Made by a program: the position numbers and the translations under genes
Shown: positions 32,184-40,762 of the stretch, piece by piece
Numbering within the stretch: the stretch's first letter is position 1
How the letters are laid out: each line of letters begins with the position of its first letter
Assembly (NCBI GenBank): GCA_932182025.1
Contig: CAKNXK010000010.1
Coordinates: 62,001-126,000, forward strand
Source: an uncultured Candidatus Melainabacteria bacterium
GTDB lineage: Bacteria > Cyanobacteriota > Vampirovibrionia > Gastranaerophilales > Gastranaerophilaceae
Reading direction: 5' to 3'
DNA: 64,000 bases
Notes under the pieces: generated by a model
The model's input: the letters and a program-made list of their open reading frames with translations, nothing else
Databases searched by the model: none
What the model was told of the DNA's origin: nothing

Positions 32184-35011
32184 CAATGGCTTTTTCCTAA
32201 ATACGGCTTTAAGTATTGTCCTGTGTAAGAATTAGGATTTTTAGCTACTTCTTGAGGAGTACCGCAGGCAATAACTTCACCGCCGAAATCTCCGCCTTCA
32301 GGGCCAAGGTCAATTATATAATCCGCAATCTTAATCAAATCAAGGTTATGCTCGATTATTAAAATCGTATTACCGTTATCTGCAAGCTGTTGGATAATCT
32401 TAATCAGTTTATCCAAATCATGCCAGTGAAGCCCGACTGATGGTTCATCCAATAAATACAAGGTCTTGCCGGTTGCACGTTTATTGAGTTCTGATGCCAA
32501 CTTAATTCTTTGTGCTTCACCGCCTGATAGTGTTGTTGCACTTTGACCAAGTTTAATATAATCTAAACCCACATCAACAAGGGTTTTAAGCTTATTCGCA
32601 ATCTGAGGAATGTTTTCAAAGAATTCATAAGCCTCTTTTACAGACATCTCCAAAACATCTGCAATTGATTTGCCTTTGTATTTAACTTCCAATGTTTCGT
32701 TGTTGTATCGTTGACCTTTGCAGACATCACATTTTACATAAACATCTGACAAGAAGTTCATTTCAATTTTCAAAACCCCGTCACCTGCACAAGCCTCGCA
32801 GCGTCCGCCTTTGACGTTAAAACTAAATCTACCCGGTTTGTAGCCGCGCATTTTTGCTTCATTTGTTTTTGCGTACAACTCACGTATCGGAGTGAAAACA
32901 TCTGTATAAGTTGCAGGGTTTGACCTTGGAGTTCTTCCGATAGGAGACTGGTCAATATCAATAATTTTATCAAGGTTTTCAAACCCTAAAATCTCATCTA
33001 CGCCTTGAGGTTTAGGTTTGTTTTTACGTAATTTGTGTATAGCATATTCATAAATCAAATCCTGCATAAGAGTTGATTTTCCCGAACCTGAAACACCAGT
33101 AAGTACAACGATTTTACCTAAAGGAATATCTAAATCGATATTCTTAAGGTTGTTCAAATGAGCATTTCTAATTTGCAAGAAATTACCGTTCCCTTCTCTC
33201 ACGGCAGAAGGAACAGGAATATTGTATTCCCCGCTCAAATACTTACCCGTGATAGAGTCCGAAGCATTCATAATATCGCTTACTTCACCCTGTGCAATGA
33301 CATTACCGCCATTCACACCTGCTTTTGGACCAATATCAACAACATAATCCGCGTTTCTGATTGTATCTTCATCGTGTTCAACTACAATAAGCGAATTTCC
33401 CATATTTCGAAGCTTTAACAGAGTCTTAATAAGTCTGTCATTATCTCTTTGGTGTAAACCAATCGAAGGCTCATCCAATACATATAAAACCCCTGAAAGC
33501 CCGCTTCCAATCTGAGTAGCAAGTCGTATTCTCTGCGCTTCTCCGCCTGAAAGAGTTCCTGCTGTTCTTGCAAGATTTAAATATGACAAACCAACATCAA
33601 GGAGAAACTTCAATCTCGCACGGATTTCATCAAGAATTTGTTTCCCGATTTTCATCTGAAAATCAGTCAAAGTCAAATATAAATCAGTAACAAACTCGTG
33701 AGCTTTATCAATAGGCATTAAACAAAACTCATGAATATTCTTCCCATTAATCCTAACCGCAAGCGGGAATGGTTTAAGTCTTGCTCCTCCGCATTTTTCA
33801 CACGGAGTTGTAACCATGTATTTTTCGATTTCTGCTTTCCAGTATTCGCTATCAACATTATAGTGTTTCATCAAAAATGGAATAACACCAATAAATTTTT
33901 GCAAAGATGTGCGATAGCGTTTGCTTCCAAATTCACGGATACGCATTGGAATACGCTCATCTGAACCAAATAAAATAATATCCTGATGTTCCTGCGGAAG
34001 TTCGCCGAACGGTGTGTTTAAATCAATCTTATATTCGGCACTAACCGCGTTAATTACATCATCATAATAACCTGTGGAAGACTTGCTCCAGGGATAAATC
34101 GCTCCATCTTTGATAGATTTTGTCCTGTCAGGTACAACCAAATCCGGATCAATCTTAAAATCAACACCGATCCCGCCGCATTTATCGCAAGCACCGTAAG
34201 GCGCGTTAAATGAGAATATTCTTGGTGATAATTCTTCAAAACTCAAATTACAATCAGGACATGCAAGCTTTTCGCTATAAATAATTTCTTCGTCCATTTT
34301 ATCAATTACAGTTACACCGTCTGCTTTTTTTAATGCAATCTGGACACTATCCGCAATTCTGGATTTAGCCTCAGGTTTCACAACAACACGGTCAACAACA
34401 ACAGAAATATTATGAACCTTTGTCTTTGCAAGCTTAACTTCATCCTCATCAAGGTTATAAATCTCTCCATCAACCTTTACTCTCACAAATCCTTCTTGCT
34501 TAAGTTCTTCAAAAAGTGATTGAAACTCACCTTTTTTCCCCTTAACAAGCGGAGCCAGGATTTGGATTTTTGTACTTTGAGGTAGTCTTAAAATACTATC
34601 AACAATTTCATCAATTGTTTGAGGTTTAATAGGTTTCCCGCATTTAGGGCAATAAGGAGTTCCCACACGTGCGTATAAAAGTCTTAAATAATCATAAATC
34701 TCGGTAACGGTTCCAACAGTAGAACGCGGATTATTACTAGTAGATTTCTGGTCAATGGAAATAGCAGGCGTAAGCCCGTCAATATAATCCACATCAGGTT
34801 TATCCATTTGACCCAAAAACTGACGTGCGTAAGTTGAAAGGCTTTCAATATAACGTCTTTGACCCTCTGCAAAAATTGTATCAAATGCTAAAGAACTCTT
34901 TCCAGAACCTGAAACCCCTGTAAACACTACAAGTTGATTTTTCGGTATTTCTAAAGATACATTATTGAGGTTATGTTCCCTCGCTCCCTTAATCGTAATT
35001 TTGTCTGTCAT
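32183..35011 (-). CDS. uvrA: Excinuclease ABC subunit UvrA
   Basis: A 942-residue ABC-type ATPase that finds DNA damage and loads UvrB. Two Walker A motifs (FTGVSGSGKSSLAFDTIFAE and LTGVSGSGKSTLMQDLIYEY), two signature/Walker B sets (TLSGGEAQRIRLA, VLDEPSIGLHQRDN; and TLSGGEAQRIKLA, LLDEPSVGLHWHD) and Cys pairs of zinc fingers (CPKCGKP, CPDCNLSFEE, CDKCGGIG, CEACAGDG, CDVCKGQR) are present. The ATG at 35011 is preferred because it gives the conserved start MTDKITIKGAREHNL. It is coupled to uvrC and lies seven bases after the UbiA-like gene. uvrB is not in the window. Confidence 0.96.
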   Translation of the reverse strand: MTDKITIKGAREHNLNNVSLEIPKNQLVVFTGVSGSGKSSLAFDTIFAEGQRRYIESLSTYARQFLGQMDKPDVDYIDGLTPAISIDQKSTSNNPRSTVGTVTEIYDYLRLLYARVGTPYCPKCGKPIKPQTIDEIVDSILRLPQSTKIQILAPLVKGKKGEFQSLFEELKQEGFVRVKVDGEIYNLDEDEVKLAKTKVHNISVVVDRVVVKPEAKSRIADSVQIALKKADGVTVIDKMDEEIIYSEKLACPDCNLSFEELSPRIFSFNAPYGACDKCGGIGVDFKIDPDLVVPDRTKSIKDGAIYPWSKSSTGYYDDVINAVSAEYKIDLNTPFGELPQEHQDIILFGSDERIPMRIREFGSKRYRTSLQKFIGVIPFLMKHYNVDSEYWKAEIEKYMVTTPCEKCGGARLKPFPLAVRINGKNIHEFCLMPIDKAHEFVTDLYLTLTDFQMKIGKQILDEIRARLKFLLDVGLSYLNLARTAGTLSGGEAQRIRLATQIGSGLSGVLYVLDEPSIGLHQRDNDRLIKTLLKLRNMGNSLIVVEHDEDTIRNADYVVDIGPKAGVNGGNVIAQGEVSDIMNASDSITGKYLSGEYNIPVPSAVREGNGNFLQIRNAHLNNLKNIDLDIPLGKIVVLTGVSGSGKSTLMQDLIYEYAIHKLRKNKPKPQGVDEILGFENLDKIIDIDQSPIGRTPRSNPATYTDVFTPIRELYAKTNEAKMRGYKPGRFSFNVKGGRCEACAGDGVLKIEMNFLSDVYVKCDVCKGQRYNNETLEVKYKGKSIADVLEMSVKEAYEFFENIPQIANKLKTLVDVGLDYIKLGQSATTLSGGEAQRIKLASELNKRATGKTLYLLDEPSVGLHWHDLDKLIKIIQQLADNGNTILIIEHNLDLIKIADYIIDLGPEGGDFGGEVIACGTPQEVAKNPNSYTGQYLKPYLGKSH

Positions 35012-35018
35012 ACCTAAA

Positions 35019-36005
35019 TTATAATGCAAGGGATAAAATTATTCCAACTACAAAAAACAGAGTGAAATAAATCATCAAATTTCTTGACTGATACATTCTC
35101 ATCATAAAGCCTGCTTCTCCGCGTTCAACGAGTTTTTCAAAATTCTCCATTGGAAAATGATACCACTTCCTTTCAGGTACAGAATCCGGATTAGTTGTGT
35201 ATTCAAGCATAGATTTATATAAATCAACAGCAAGAGGAGTAGTTAAATAAACCAAAAATATCTGCCAATCCACAACATCAAAAATACATAAAATTATTGG
35301 TGCAATATAAGCAAGAATTAAAAATAATTTTAATATAACTAACGAATCCAATGATGAATCAAAACTATTCGCAATAGTTCTTTTACCTTCGTTCTGGTCA
35401 TATTCAAAATCCATAACCGTATGAATATATAATAAAATAACAGTCATTATCATTGTAGGAATTGAAAGCAGAAAAACTTCTTTTGAATAAATTCCGGTCA
35501 TAACATAGTATACCCCGCCAAACAAAGCAGGACCGTATGCTGCTGCAACTGCAATTTCAGATAAACAAATCCTTGATACAAAAGGATAAATAAGAGCAAT
35601 AATTGCACCTGCTAAAACAAAATACATTACGCCATGCCCGCATTTAAGGAATAAAAATACACCGATTAAAAGCGCAGCAAAGAAATACCCGCCGGAAATC
35701 AAAAGTATATCAGATTCTTTCATAATACCGTTTACAAGATACCTGCATTTTGTTTTTTGAGAGTTTTTAAGATACTCTGCTTTATCAAAATCAACTTGTT
35801 TGATAAGTGATTTATAATCAAAATAATCATCAATAAGGTTAGTCCCGAGATGAACCAAACCAATACCAATTAAAGCTAATATCCCATACCATGGATTACC
35901 TGAATCAATAAGAGCATATACAAAAATCGCAAACCAAGATAAAATCGACATTGGCAAAGAAAAAATTCTTGAACATTCCATTACTTGAATTGTTTTTTGT
36001 AGCAT
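35019..36005 (-). CDS. UbiA-family prenyltransferase
   Basis: A 328-residue membrane protein with about eight or nine helices. The first Asp-rich motif is in HLGTNLIDDYFDYKSLIKQV, and the second is in HTVMDFEYDQNEGKRTIANS; both bind the Mg-prenyl diphosphate in UbiA enzymes. It would attach an isoprenoid chain to an aromatic acceptor, as in menaquinone (MenA) or heme/ubiquinone pathways, but the sequence does not settle the acceptor. An unusual C-terminal extension (PERKWYHFPMENFEKLVERG) precedes the last helix. AAGGAGAATATCT precedes the ATG. It leads the ubiA-uvrA-uvrC transcript. Confidence 0.8.
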   Translation of the reverse strand: MLQKTIQVMECSRIFSLPMSILSWFAIFVYALIDSGNPWYGILALIGIGLVHLGTNLIDDYFDYKSLIKQVDFDKAEYLKNSQKTKCRYLVNGIMKESDILLISGGYFFAALLIGVFLFLKCGHGVMYFVLAGAIIALIYPFVSRICLSEIAVAAAYGPALFGGVYYVMTGIYSKEVFLLSIPTMIMTVILLYIHTVMDFEYDQNEGKRTIANSFDSSLDSLVILKLFLILAYIAPIILCIFDVVDWQIFLVYLTTPLAVDLYKSMLEYTTNPDSVPERKWYHFPMENFEKLVERGEAGFMMRMYQSRNLMIYFTLFFVVGIILSLAL

Positions 36006-36045
36006 AGATATTCTCCTTGATAAAACTATGATAACAAAAAGCCCT

Positions 36046-36074
36046 TTGAAAAAAAACAGCTTTTAATCTAAAAT
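36046..36074 (+). promoter_or_regulatory. Promoter for a leaderless TPR-protein message
   Basis: TTGAAA (36046-36051) and TAAAAT (36069-36074) are 17 bp apart, and the -10 box ends six bases before the ATG at 36081. Confidence 0.7.
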
Positions 36075-36080
36075 TAAATT

Positions 36081-36644
36081 ATGAAAAGATTTGCTTTATT
36101 ATTAGTTTTATTCTTAGGGGTAAATTGTTGTTTTGCAAACGAAGAGTTATCAAAACAGGCTACTGCATTTTACAGTGACAATAATCACCACAAAACTATG
36201 GATTTATTACTTCAAATTAACGAAAACGAAAGAACCGCGCAGGATTGGCTTCTTCTGGGAAATCTTTTGGATGAAAAAGGCGAAAAAGATAATGCTATTT
36301 TTATGTACCAGAAAGCAATCAATACTGATAAAAAATATTATAAAGCTTACTACAATCTTGCAAATCTTTACCTTGCAGACGAACGCTACAATATGGCTGT
36401 TGAAAACTACAAAAAAGCTATCTCTTTAAACAAAGAAAACTCTTATGTATTCTACAACTTGGGCTGTGCTTATCTCAAACTTGGCGAAGTAAAAAAAGCT
36501 CGTTCAGCATTTCAGCAAGCTGTTACTTTGAAAAATGACGTAGCAGAGTTTCATTACAATCTTGCATACGCTTATAAAAGTCTTGGCAAAACAAAAATGG
36601 CTCAAATTTATTTAGATAATTATAATAAATTAAATCAGGGTTAA
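36081..36644 (+). CDS. Secreted TPR-repeat protein
   Basis: A 187-residue periplasmic protein with a signal peptide (FALLLVLFLGVNCCFANEEL) and about four tetratricopeptide repeats. Clear units are QDWLLLGNLLDEKGEKDNAI, KAYYNLANLYLADERYNMAV, YVFYNLGCAYLKLGEVKKAR and AEFHYNLAYAYKSLGKTKMA, each with the small residues at TPR positions 8 and 20. TPR proteins act as scaffolds, and no partner is evident. The signal peptide ends ...NCCFA, so cleavage before NEEL is likely. It is leaderless, and its 3' end overlaps the convergent TPR gene by 15 bp. Confidence 0.85.
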   Translation: MKRFALLLVLFLGVNCCFANEELSKQATAFYSDNNHHKTMDLLLQINENERTAQDWLLLGNLLDEKGEKDNAIFMYQKAINTDKKYYKAYYNLANLYLADERYNMAVENYKKAISLNKENSYVFYNLGCAYLKLGEVKKARSAFQQAVTLKNDVAEFHYNLAYAYKSLGKTKMAQIYLDNYNKLNQG

Positions 36645-37400
36645 ATTATTTTCTCTATTAGAAGTCATTTCTCTTAATTCTGCAATTCTTTGACGTGCAA
36701 AAACAGCATCTTCAGAAAACTGTTTAAGCCCCAAGAACTTTTTGTAATATCTGATAGCATCCCCAAAACGCGAAAGTTTATCAAAACTCATTGCAATTCC
36801 AAGATAAGCTTTATAATAATCAGGGTTGCGTTTGATTAATTGAAAGAAAGTCTTGGAAGCTTCCAAGAAATCACCCATTCCCATTAGCATAGCGCCTTTG
36901 TTATAATAAGCTTTTAAAAACTCAGGATTTGTTTCAATAAGTTTGTTATAAATCATCAAAGACAAATCTGTTTCTTCAACAAGCTCATGCGCGATTGCAA
37001 GCTGAATTTGTGCTTCAAGGTTTTCTTTATTAATAATAATAGCTTTTATAAGATGCGGAATTGCTTCTTCCGGATGACCGTTAGAAAGATTGCACACACC
37101 AAGTTCAAAGAAATATTTATCATTCTTATCGTCAAGCTCAATTAATTTTTCCAAAGTTTTTATTGCTTTAGAGTACTCCGTTAAGTACTTGTAAGAAACA
37201 GCCAAACCCCAATAAGCTTCCTGATGTTCTCTATCCATCATTATTGAGTCAAGATAATACTTTATCGACTCACGATAAGATTTTGCAAATCTTAAAGCAT
37301 CTGCCTTTACACACAATTCATAAGAACGTGATTTTTTAGGTATAGTAACCTTATTCATGGCTTTTGCCAAATTTTTCTCAACATTTGAGTTAATTTGCAT
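36630..37400 (-). CDS. Cytoplasmic TPR-repeat protein
   Basis: A 256-residue protein without signal peptide or membrane helix, made of about six TPR units, for example QEAYWGLAVSYKYLTEYSKA, DKYFFELGVCNLSNGHPEEA, LEAQIQLAIAHELVEETDLS, LKAYYNKGAMLMGMGDFLEA and YKAYLGIAMSFDKLSRFGDA. A short basic N-terminus (AKAMNKVTIPKKSRSYELCV) precedes them. GGGAGAGGAATATGC-type sequence supplies the ribosome site. It converges on another TPR protein, but their repeats are not closely similar. Function unknown. Confidence 0.8.
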   Translation of the reverse strand: MQINSNVEKNLAKAMNKVTIPKKSRSYELCVKADALRFAKSYRESIKYYLDSIMMDREHQEAYWGLAVSYKYLTEYSKAIKTLEKLIELDDKNDKYFFELGVCNLSNGHPEEAIPHLIKAIIINKENLEAQIQLAIAHELVEETDLSLMIYNKLIETNPEFLKAYYNKGAMLMGMGDFLEASKTFFQLIKRNPDYYKAYLGIAMSFDKLSRFGDAIRYYKKFLGLKQFSEDAVFARQRIAELREMTSNRENNLTLI

Positions 37401-37481
37401 ATTCCTCTCCCGATTTTATTGTAGGAAAAGATGGCATGCAAAATAACCTTCAAATAGAGGATATTTTATAGTTTAAAAATA

Positions 37482-37510
37482 TTGATATATTTTCAGTTAT
37501 TTGGTAAAAT
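37482..37510 (+). promoter_or_regulatory. Promoter of the structured RNA
   Basis: TTGATA (37482-37487) and TAAAAT (37505-37510) are 17 bp apart. The expected start, six to seven bases on (near 37517), falls on the 5' strand of the closing helix of the RNA described next. Confidence 0.7.
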
Positions 37511-37514
37511 ATTT

Positions 37515-37703
37515 AAATAAGAATACAAGCAAAAGATTTTGGTTATTATTACGCTGATTTTCACTACAAGAAAGGAGGACGCAATGAATATCAAAATCAG
37601 CGAAAAAGAACTAATAATATTAATATCATTAGTTCTTTGGCTAACAACCCTTTAATTAGGGACGAGCTTGGGTGTTAGGCCACCCTTGCTTGTATTCTTA
37701 TTT
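37515..37703 (+). ncRNA. Compact structured RNA with end-to-end helix and an internal small reading frame
   Basis: The ends pair perfectly over 18 bp: AAATAAGAATACAAGCAA (37515-37532) with TTGCTTGTATTCTTATTT (37686-37703). Inside are three more helices. The first is CGCTGATTTT/AAAATCAGCG (37552-37561, 37593-37602). The second is AAAGAACTAAT/ATTAGTTCTTT (37605-37615, 37628-37638). The third is a bulged GGCTAACAACCC/GGGTGTTAGGCC (37639-37650, 37670-37681). The first inner loop displays AAAGGAGG and the ATG of a 23-codon frame. A promoter starts transcription at the closing helix. I know no family with this layout. A miniature transposon is an alternative, since the ends are inverted repeats, but the flanks show no target duplication. 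Confidence 0.6.
37584..37655 (+). CDS. 23-residue hydrophobic peptide encoded within the structured RNA
   Basis: The frame begins MNIKISEKELIILISL and ends in a hydrophobic VLWLTTL run, so a charged N-terminus is followed by a membrane-spanning-like segment. AAAGGAGGAC lies six bases before the ATG, the strongest ribosome site in this part of the window. Start codon and ribosome site are in the loop of the first inner hairpin, and the stop is in the loop of the third. Size and character match type I toxins or small regulatory membrane peptides, but no homologue is recognised. An antisense RNA has not been shown. Confidence 0.5.
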   Translation: MNIKISEKELIILISLVLWLTTL

Positions 37704-37730
37704 TAACCTATTTGATAAATTTTTCAACCC

Positions 37731-40100
37731 CTACGAGTTAAAAATATCTCCGTCAAAATTCAAACCTTTTGAATTTTGTAATAATGGATAATCTTCAATA
37801 TTATAATTCTTCACAAAACCAATCGCTTCACTTCTAGCCTGTTCAAGGATTTTTGAATCATTTACAATATCTGCAATAATCATATCCGGCAAACCGCTCT
37901 GGCGTGTGCCTAAAAATTCCCCAGGTCCGCGGATTTGCAAATCTTTTTCTGCAATAACAAAGCCGTCGTTGGTTTGTGTCATAATATCCAGCCTTGCACG
38001 AGTTTCCTGAGATTTCGTAGACGAAGAAAGCAAACAATATGACTGCAAATCGCTTCTTCCAACACGTCCTCTAAGCTGGTGCAATTGGGAAAGCCCAAAT
38101 CGTTCCGCGTTTTCTATAACAATAACCGTAGCATTAGGAACATCAACGCCTACTTCCACAACAGTAGTTGACACAAGAATATCATATTCCTTATTCTTAA
38201 ATTTCGCCATCACGTCGTCTTTTTCATCATTTTTAAGCTTGCCGTGAAGTAGTCCGATTTTGTATTCAGGAAAAACTTCTGTCTCCCATTTTTCTTTTTC
38301 CTGTGTTGCTGCTTTAGCCGAAAGAGTTTCACTTTCTTCAATAAGCGGATAAACAATATAAGCCTGTCTTCCTTCCGAAACCTCACGACGAATCAAATCA
38401 GCAATCTGTTTGCGTGAATTTGTCATATAAGTAAGAATAGGTTTTCTGCCGTTTGGAAGTTCATCAATAATAGTCAAATCCAAATCACCATTCATTGTAA
38501 TAGCTAAAGTTCTTGGAATCGGAGTCGCTGTCATTGTCAAAATCTGCGGACTCTGCGATTTTTTCCTCAAAGCAAGTCTCTGCTTAACCCCAAATCTATG
38601 CTGTTCATCAATTACAACCGCACCTAAATTTGCAAACTCAACGCTATTTTGAATCAAAGCATGTGTCCCCACCGCAATATCAACCTGACCGTTGCGAAGA
38701 TTTGTTTCTGCAATCTCACGACGTTTTTTTGTATTACTTCCAAGAAAAAGCTCCACCCTTATACCCAAAGGATTAAGCCATTTAAACATATTATTATAAT
38801 GCTGCTGTGCCAAGATTTCTGTCGGCGCCATAATTGCAGCCTGATAACCGTTCTCAATTGCTGCTAAAAGCATAATCGTTGCAACAACGGTTTTCCCGCT
38901 TCCTACATCACCTTGAAGCAGTCTCTGCATAGGTTTTGTAGAATTCAAATCACTTAAAATCTCATTAACAGCTCTTTGCTGCGCACTTGTAAGCTCAAAC
39001 GGCAATGAGTTAATAAAATTCATTACTAGTCCGTCTTTTTTGATTTCAAGCGGGATTGAAGCAAGATTTTTACTATTCTCCTCTCGCAAAAGTGCAAGTT
39101 TCAATTGGATTAAAAAGAATTCTTCAAATACAAGTGAAAACCTTGCAATATCAAGCTTTTCCTTGTTATCAGGAAAATGAATCTGCCGTAATGCTTCGCG
39201 CTTTTCCATAATATTATATTTTTTTAGAAGAAACTCCGGCAAAACCGTATCAATTTCATCTGCATAAGTTTCTAAAACATTATTAATAGCTTTACGCAAA
39301 GTTTTTATACTAAGATTTTCACTCAAGGGGTAAATAGGAACTATACGCGCCAGATTCAAATTTGAAGGTGCCAGAGCTTCATCATCCATTATTGAATAAG
39401 TCGGTTTATCCAGAGTTAATCTTCCATCATAGGAATTTAGTTTAACTACACCTGAAACCATTATACCCGAGCCTTTTGGAAATTGCGATTTCATTCTTTC
39501 CATTACAAATTTGGAAGATTTTGAAGCAAAAAAACTTAAATTAATGCTGCCTGAAGTGTCTGCAATTTTTACTTTAATAACACCCAGATTATTTTTAGTC
39601 GTAAAAGCCTCAACCGATTTAATAATTCCAAAAATCGTAGTAGTCATACCCTCTTCCAAATCTTTGATTCGGGTTCTGGTTGAATAATCAATGTGTTTGC
39701 GCGGGAAATAATACAGCAAATCACTTGCAGTATAAATTCCAAGCTTATTCAACATATAAGCAATCTTAGGTCCAACGCCCTTTATATACATAACATCTAA
39801 ACCTGACAACGGTTTTTTCTCTGTCGGCTGTTCAGGTTCAGGCGGCGCAATATACTGTGCTTTTATTACAGAAACAAGTCTTTCCAAAGATTTTTTGCGT
39901 GAAGGAACTGTCTCCATGTGATATCTTTCAAAATGCTCAAGCAGAACTTTCCATTTTGGGTTATCTGGATAAAGCTTGATTTCTTTTCTTAAAACAGAAC
40001 ATATAAACGAAGAAAAATTGCGGCTTTTCCCGTTGATATTAATATATTTATGTTTTACCTCTATCTCAACAGCTTTTTTAACCTGTTCCAAGTTGTCCAT
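37731..40100 (-). CDS. recG: ATP-dependent DNA helicase RecG
   Basis: A 789-residue superfamily 2 helicase that rewinds stalled forks and branch-migrates recombination intermediates. After an N-terminal extension of about 105 residues, helix-hairpin-helix-like sequence DVMYIKGVGPKIAYMLNKLG leads into the wedge OB-fold (TRIKDLEEGMTTTIFGIIKS). The motor has Walker A (QGDVGSGKTVVATIMLLAAI), DEQHRFG, TMTATPIPRTL, STTVVEVGVDVPNATVIVIE and QLHQLRGRVGRSDLQSYCLL. The N-terminal extension is longer than in E. coli RecG (693) but of the kind seen in cyanobacterial proteins. It is monocistronic here. Confidence 0.95.
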   Translation of the reverse strand: MDNLEQVKKAVEIEVKHKYININGKSRNFSSFICSVLRKEIKLYPDNPKWKVLLEHFERYHMETVPSRKKSLERLVSVIKAQYIAPPEPEQPTEKKPLSGLDVMYIKGVGPKIAYMLNKLGIYTASDLLYYFPRKHIDYSTRTRIKDLEEGMTTTIFGIIKSVEAFTTKNNLGVIKVKIADTSGSINLSFFASKSSKFVMERMKSQFPKGSGIMVSGVVKLNSYDGRLTLDKPTYSIMDDEALAPSNLNLARIVPIYPLSENLSIKTLRKAINNVLETYADEIDTVLPEFLLKKYNIMEKREALRQIHFPDNKEKLDIARFSLVFEEFFLIQLKLALLREENSKNLASIPLEIKKDGLVMNFINSLPFELTSAQQRAVNEILSDLNSTKPMQRLLQGDVGSGKTVVATIMLLAAIENGYQAAIMAPTEILAQQHYNNMFKWLNPLGIRVELFLGSNTKKRREIAETNLRNGQVDIAVGTHALIQNSVEFANLGAVVIDEQHRFGVKQRLALRKKSQSPQILTMTATPIPRTLAITMNGDLDLTIIDELPNGRKPILTYMTNSRKQIADLIRREVSEGRQAYIVYPLIEESETLSAKAATQEKEKWETEVFPEYKIGLLHGKLKNDEKDDVMAKFKNKEYDILVSTTVVEVGVDVPNATVIVIENAERFGLSQLHQLRGRVGRSDLQSYCLLSSSTKSQETRARLDIMTQTNDGFVIAEKDLQIRGPGEFLGTRQSGLPDMIIADIVNDSKILEQARSEAIGFVKNYNIEDYPLLQNSKGLNFDGDIFNS

Positions 40101-40220
40101 AAATACATTATATCACGGTGTACTTTTCTTTCCTTGAAGAAAGCATTCTCAGTTGCTGCAAATTAATTTTTACTGATTATAATATAAGATATAATCTTAA
40201 TTTTAACTAAGGAAGTGTAT

Positions 40221-40703
40221 ATGAAAATTAGAAGTCTTTTTATGGCAGGTGTTTTAACAATGGGAGTTAATTCCTGTAAAAAAGCCCCATACCAAGAAAT
40301 GTCTGAAAAATACATACCGCAGATTGTAACAGAAAGAGTCGACTCAATTGCTCTTGAAAGTAAGAAAATTTTGAAAGATTCCAGTTACATAAAATATGCC
40401 AACGATACTATTGAATTAACAAAAGATTTTTTTAACAAACCTGCAAAATTCGTAAAACGTTTAAATAATTCTGCTGAATCTAACATTCCTCAAACAAGCA
40501 CCGGTTCCTATACAACAATGATACCCGTTGTCTCAGGAAAAACTACAATAATGGTTCCACAAGTTCATAATATTTATGAAGACAATTTTCTAAACACTAA
40601 AACAGTTATAAATTCAACAAAAATTTTCACAAGAGATAACTCTAATATGTTTGTACCTGTTGAATATTACGGAATCCCAAATCCAAAACTTAAATCAATC
40701 TAA
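40221..40703 (+). CDS. Putative lipoprotein of unknown function
   Basis: A 160-residue exported protein. The N-terminus KIRSLFMAGVLTMGVNSCKK has a short hydrophobic core ending at a Cys that could be lipidated, though VNSC is a poor lipobox. The mature part is polar and rich in Ser, Thr and Asn, with TSTGSYTTMIPVVSGKTTIM and a YGIPNPKLKSI end. The ATG at 40221 follows AAGGAAG. A weak bulged hairpin with T-run (about 40708-40739) follows the stop and may end transcription. No family is recognised. Confidence 0.6.
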   Translation: MKIRSLFMAGVLTMGVNSCKKAPYQEMSEKYIPQIVTERVDSIALESKKILKDSSYIKYANDTIELTKDFFNKPAKFVKRLNNSAESNIPQTSTGSYTTMIPVVSGKTTIMVPQVHNIYEDNFLNTKTVINSTKIFTRDNSNMFVPVEYYGIPNPKLKSI

Positions 40704-40762
40704 AAACAAATTACCGCCATCAAGGCAATTTATTTTTTATTAACGCGATTTATCATAAAGAT

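Noticed and set aside
37515..37703. Miniature inverted-repeat transposon as the explanation of the 18-bp terminal repeats
   Set aside because: Flanks (TATTT on the left, TAACC on the right) show no target duplication, and a promoter is placed exactly at one end. It is not fully excluded and is kept as an alternative.
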